Positions 61,803-64,000 of a DNA stretch of 64,000 nt are shown here, piece by piece (positions within the stretch are counted from its first letter, which is position 1; the number at the start of each line of letters is the position of its first letter). The notes beneath the pieces are model-generated. The model saw nothing but the letters and a program-made list of their open reading frames with translations. It was not told where the DNA came from and did no database searches. This stretch comes from Macrococcus brunensis (GTDB taxonomy: Bacteria; Bacillota; Bacilli; Staphylococcales; Staphylococcaceae): assembly GCF_004359615.1 (NCBI RefSeq), contig NZ_SCWA01000011.1, positions 1 through 64,000 on the forward strand. Direction: 5' to 3'. A program made the translations under genes and the position numbers.

Positions 61803-63152
61803 ATGAAAAAAGTATTGATTGCCAACAGAGGAGAAATTGCGATCCGTATTATCAGAACATGTAAAAAGCTCGGTATTCAGACCGTTGCTGTCTATTCTAC
61901 TTCTGATAAGGATTCGCTTCACGTAGCACTGGCGGATGAAGCATACTGCATCGGTCCGGCACAAGCTCAGAAAAGTTATCTGAATATGAATCAGATCATC
62001 TCCGCAGCAATCGTTTCAAATGCAGACGCCATCCATCCGGGTTATGGTTTCCTCGCTGAAAACTCAAAATTTGCGAGAGCATGTGCGGAGCATGATATTA
62101 TTTTCATCGGTCCTACACCTGAAACGATTGATAAGATGGGAGATAAGGCAGAAGCAAGAAAAACGATGATTGCTGCAGGTGTCCCTGTCATACCCGGCTC
62201 TAAAGATGTCATTCCGACAGTAGAAGAAGCAATCAAAATGGCTGAGACAGTCGGTGTACCGCTTGTAGTTAAAGCAGTCGCAGGGGGCGGGGGTAAAGGC
62301 ATGCGTATCGTCAATGATATGGCTGATGTCGAAAAACTTTATCATTCTGCTAAGAACGAAGCACTGAAAGCTTTTGGAGATGACAGAGTCTATATTGAGA
62401 AGTTCATTAAAACAGCACGTCATATCGAAGTGCAGGTGCTGGGTGATGGTAAAGGAGACGCTATTCATCTGTACGACCGTGACTGCTCGATTCAGCGTAA
62501 TAACCAGAAACTGATTGAAGAAGCTCCGGCTGTTATCGTGCCGGCAGACATACGTGAGAAGATGACGAGCGACGCAGTCAGCGCGGCAAAGAACATCAAT
62601 TACCGCGGTGCGGGTACGCTTGAATTTCTTTACGTAGAAGAAACCAACGACTATTATTTCCTGGAAATGAATACAAGGGTCCAGGTGGAACATACTGTGA
62701 CAGAACGCGTGACAGGTGTCGATATTATAGAAGCGCAGCTCGATATTGCACTGGATGATCACTTCCCATTCAAGCAGGAAGATATTAAAATCCACGGTTT
62801 TGCAATGGAATGCCGGATTAATGCGGAAGATCCTGCCCACAACTTCAGACCGTCTCCAGGTAAAGTGCAAGGTCTGCACTTACCTGGCGGACCCGGTGTC
62901 AGAATCGACACATTCCTATACGAGAACTGTACGGTCTCACCTTATTATGATTCAATGATTGCAAAAATCATCACGTTTGATTTAACACGTGAACGGACGA
63001 TACAGAAAATGCAGACGATTCTGGATGAGACAGTTATTGACGGTTTTGCGACAAACCTGGATTTCCAGTATCGCATCATTCAGCATCCGAACTATGTTGC
63101 CAACACGCTCGATATTAAGTTTCTTGAGAAGAACCACTTCCTGGAGGGATAA
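61803..63152 (+). CDS. Biotin carboxylase (AccC type) in the pxp operon
   Basis: The 449-residue ATP-grasp enzyme carboxylates biotin with bicarbonate and ATP. It begins KKVLIANRGEIAIRI, has the glycine-rich ATP loop KAVAGGGGKGMRIV and the catalytic Glu and Arg in FLEMNTRVQVEHTVTE. Ten bases after the biotin carrier gene. Together these could deliver carboxybiotin to the PxpB-PxpC pair. Confidence 0.92.
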   Translation: MKKVLIANRGEIAIRIIRTCKKLGIQTVAVYSTSDKDSLHVALADEAYCIGPAQAQKSYLNMNQIISAAIVSNADAIHPGYGFLAENSKFARACAEHDIIFIGPTPETIDKMGDKAEARKTMIAAGVPVIPGSKDVIPTVEEAIKMAETVGVPLVVKAVAGGGGKGMRIVNDMADVEKLYHSAKNEALKAFGDDRVYIEKFIKTARHIEVQVLGDGKGDAIHLYDRDCSIQRNNQKLIEEAPAVIVPADIREKMTSDAVSAAKNINYRGAGTLEFLYVEETNDYYFLEMNTRVQVEHTVTERVTGVDIIEAQLDIALDDHFPFKQEDIKIHGFAMECRINAEDPAHNFRPSPGKVQGLHLPGGPGVRIDTFLYENCTVSPYYDSMIAKIITFDLTRERTIQKMQTILDETVIDGFATNLDFQYRIIQHPNYVANTLDIKFLEKNHFLEG

Positions 63153-63155
63153 CTG

Positions 63156-63908
63156 ATGAAAATTGATTTAAATGCAGATCTAGGAGAAAGTTTTGGTAAT
63201 TACAAGATTGGTAATGATGCGGCGATCATCCCGCTTATTACTTCAGCGAATGTCGCATGCGGGATGCATGCAGGTGATTTTAATGTCATGGAACAGACTA
63301 TTCAGCTGTGCAAAGAACAAGGTGTCGGTATAGGTGCACATCCCGGTTATAACGATTTGATGGGCTTTGGACGCCGCAAAGTAGATATGCCTTATGAAGA
63401 AGTTGAAGCACTCATCACTTATCAAGTCGGTGCGATTCAGGCATTCTGTCAGCGTCATGGTGTTAAGTTAAATCATGTTAAACCGCACGGTGCCCTTTAT
63501 AACGCGACGTTTAACGACCGCAAACTCGCTGATCATATTGTTGACGCGCTTTACAGACTGGATCCAGCGCTTAAAGTGATGGGGATAGCAGGCGGCCATC
63601 TTGTTCAGGCTGCAGAAGATAAAGGGATGACTGGGATTCATGAAGTTTTCGCAGACCGCAACTATGAAGAGGATGGAACACTTGTCAGCCGGAAAGAAGC
63701 CGATGCACTGATCCATGATGCAGAAGAAGCAACTGCTCATATCCTGCGCATGATAAACGATCAGGTCGTCAAAACGAAAACAGGTAAGCTTGTGCCGATC
63801 CAGGCAGATTCTATTTGTGTTCATGGTGATGGACCTGAAGCTCTCCAGTTCGTCCATGCAATCAGAACGGCTTTACAGAAACAGAATATAGAACTGACGA
63901 CGATATAG
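63156..63908 (+). CDS. pxpA: 5-oxoprolinase subunit PxpA (LamB/YcsF type)
   Basis: The 250-residue protein has [29 protein letters not shown] and [10 protein letters not shown], the metal-binding motifs of the LamB/YcsF family, which adopts a deacetylase-like barrel. It is the hydrolytic partner of PxpBC. It lies 3 bases after accC with a GGAGGG site overlapping the previous stop. Confidence 0.92.
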   Translation: MKIDLNADLGESFGNYKIGNDAAIIPLITSANVACGMHAGDFNVMEQTIQLCKEQGVGIGAHPGYNDLMGFGRRKVDMPYEEVEALITYQVGAIQAFCQRHGVKLNHVKPHGALYNATFNDRKLADHIVDALYRLDPALKVMGIAGGHLVQAAEDKGMTGIHEVFADRNYEEDGTLVSRKEADALIHDAEEATAHILRMINDQVVKTKTGKLVPIQADSICVHGDGPEALQFVHAIRTALQKQNIELTTI

Positions 63909-63930
63909 TCAGAATAAAGGGGATGAAAGA

Positions 63931-64000
63931 ATGGAAAACAACACAAAATTAACAGCTGGACAGAGACGTCTACTATTCGGCGCTATCTTCCTGATGGCAA
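63931..64000 (+). CDS. NRAMP-like membrane transporter, 5' end only
   Basis: Only 23 codons are in the window, beginning MENNTKLTAGQRRLLFGAI. GGGGATG precedes ATG. The position after pxpA and the start recall the NRAMP-like divalent metal/YcsG transporter in Bacillus and staphylococcal pxp operons, which may import a substrate of the pathway. The call rests on context and the first residues. Confidence 0.55.
   Translation, partial: MENNTKLTAGQRRLLFGAIFLMA

Noticed and set aside
61370-63152. Housekeeping acetyl-CoA carboxylase accBC operon
   Set aside because: The genes are embedded in the pxp operon with no accA or accD near them; a dedicated role is more likely, although a shared role cannot be excluded.

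Overview
The window looks like the chromosome of a low-GC Gram-positive coccus of the family Staphylococcaceae. Evidence: a SarA-family regulator, a type II pantothenate kinase (CoaW), a type B ribosomal protein L31, a staphylococcal-type Dps/MrgA, LPXTG surface protein architecture and the gene order rpoE-pyrG-DUF2529-fbaA-murZ-glpX-rho-rpmE2-tdk-prfA-prmC-tsaC-ywlE-rpiB-ywlG-glyA-upp-wecB-atp. A Macrococcus-like organism is my best guess, because a Spo0F-like receiver and a thin virulence complement sit in an otherwise staphylococcal layout. That is inference from memory of gene order, not a database result.

Region by region. 1-0.8 kb: 3' end of a cell-wall-anchored protein with 243-bp Rib-type repeats and a strong terminator. 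0.87-5.6 kb: a tandem duplication of about 2.2 kb, each unit holding a SarA-like regulator, a CcpA cre site, an NhaC-type antiporter and a convergent 52-residue zinc-ribbon protein. The copies have decayed in complementary ways: unit 1 keeps the regulator and has a broken antiporter, unit 2 keeps the antiporter and has a broken regulator. 5.6-12.5 kb: LCP wall-polymer ligase, membrane protein, Dps, deoC-pdp-deoB nucleoside catabolism and small unknowns. 12.5-15.6 kb: sugar ABC importer without its own ATPase. 15.6-18.8 kb (minus): luxS, mccB and a yrrT-mccA fusion, together a route from S-adenosylhomocysteine through homocysteine to cysteine. 18.9-21.9 kb: broken grpB-like gene and a two-component system. 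21.9-24.4 kb: a SAM riboswitch followed by an M20 amidohydrolase and an ATP-grasp ligase, a pair whose function I cannot name. 24.4-37.9 kb: coaW, an acetyltransferase, then the rpoE-to-prmC housekeeping block, including a CTP-sensing attenuator before pyrG. 37.9-43.5 kb: tsaC to wecB, starting with a cluster of DnaA boxes. 43.5-50.7 kb: the complete F1Fo ATP synthase operon atpIBEFHAGDC. 50.8-54 kb: murA, epuA-like, fabZ, ywpF, ssb paralogue. 54.2-55.6 kb: two secreted LysM proteins. 55.6-58.7 kb: TPP riboswitch and thiamine salvage operon tenA-thiD-thiM-thiE. 58.7 kb to the end: yidC, then a 5-oxoprolinase operon pxpB-pxpC-accB-accC-pxpA and the start of an NRAMP-like transporter.

The most promising items for new biology are the SAM-riboswitch-controlled amidohydrolase/ATP-grasp pair, the 5-oxoprolinase operon carrying its own biotin carboxylase and biotin carrier, the reciprocal decay of the duplicated regulator/antiporter module, the yrrT-mccA fusion, the DnaA-box cluster upstream of tsaC and the Spo0F-like orphan receiver. 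No tRNA, rRNA, CRISPR array, insertion sequence or prophage was seen. No gene-free stretch exceeds 300 bases.
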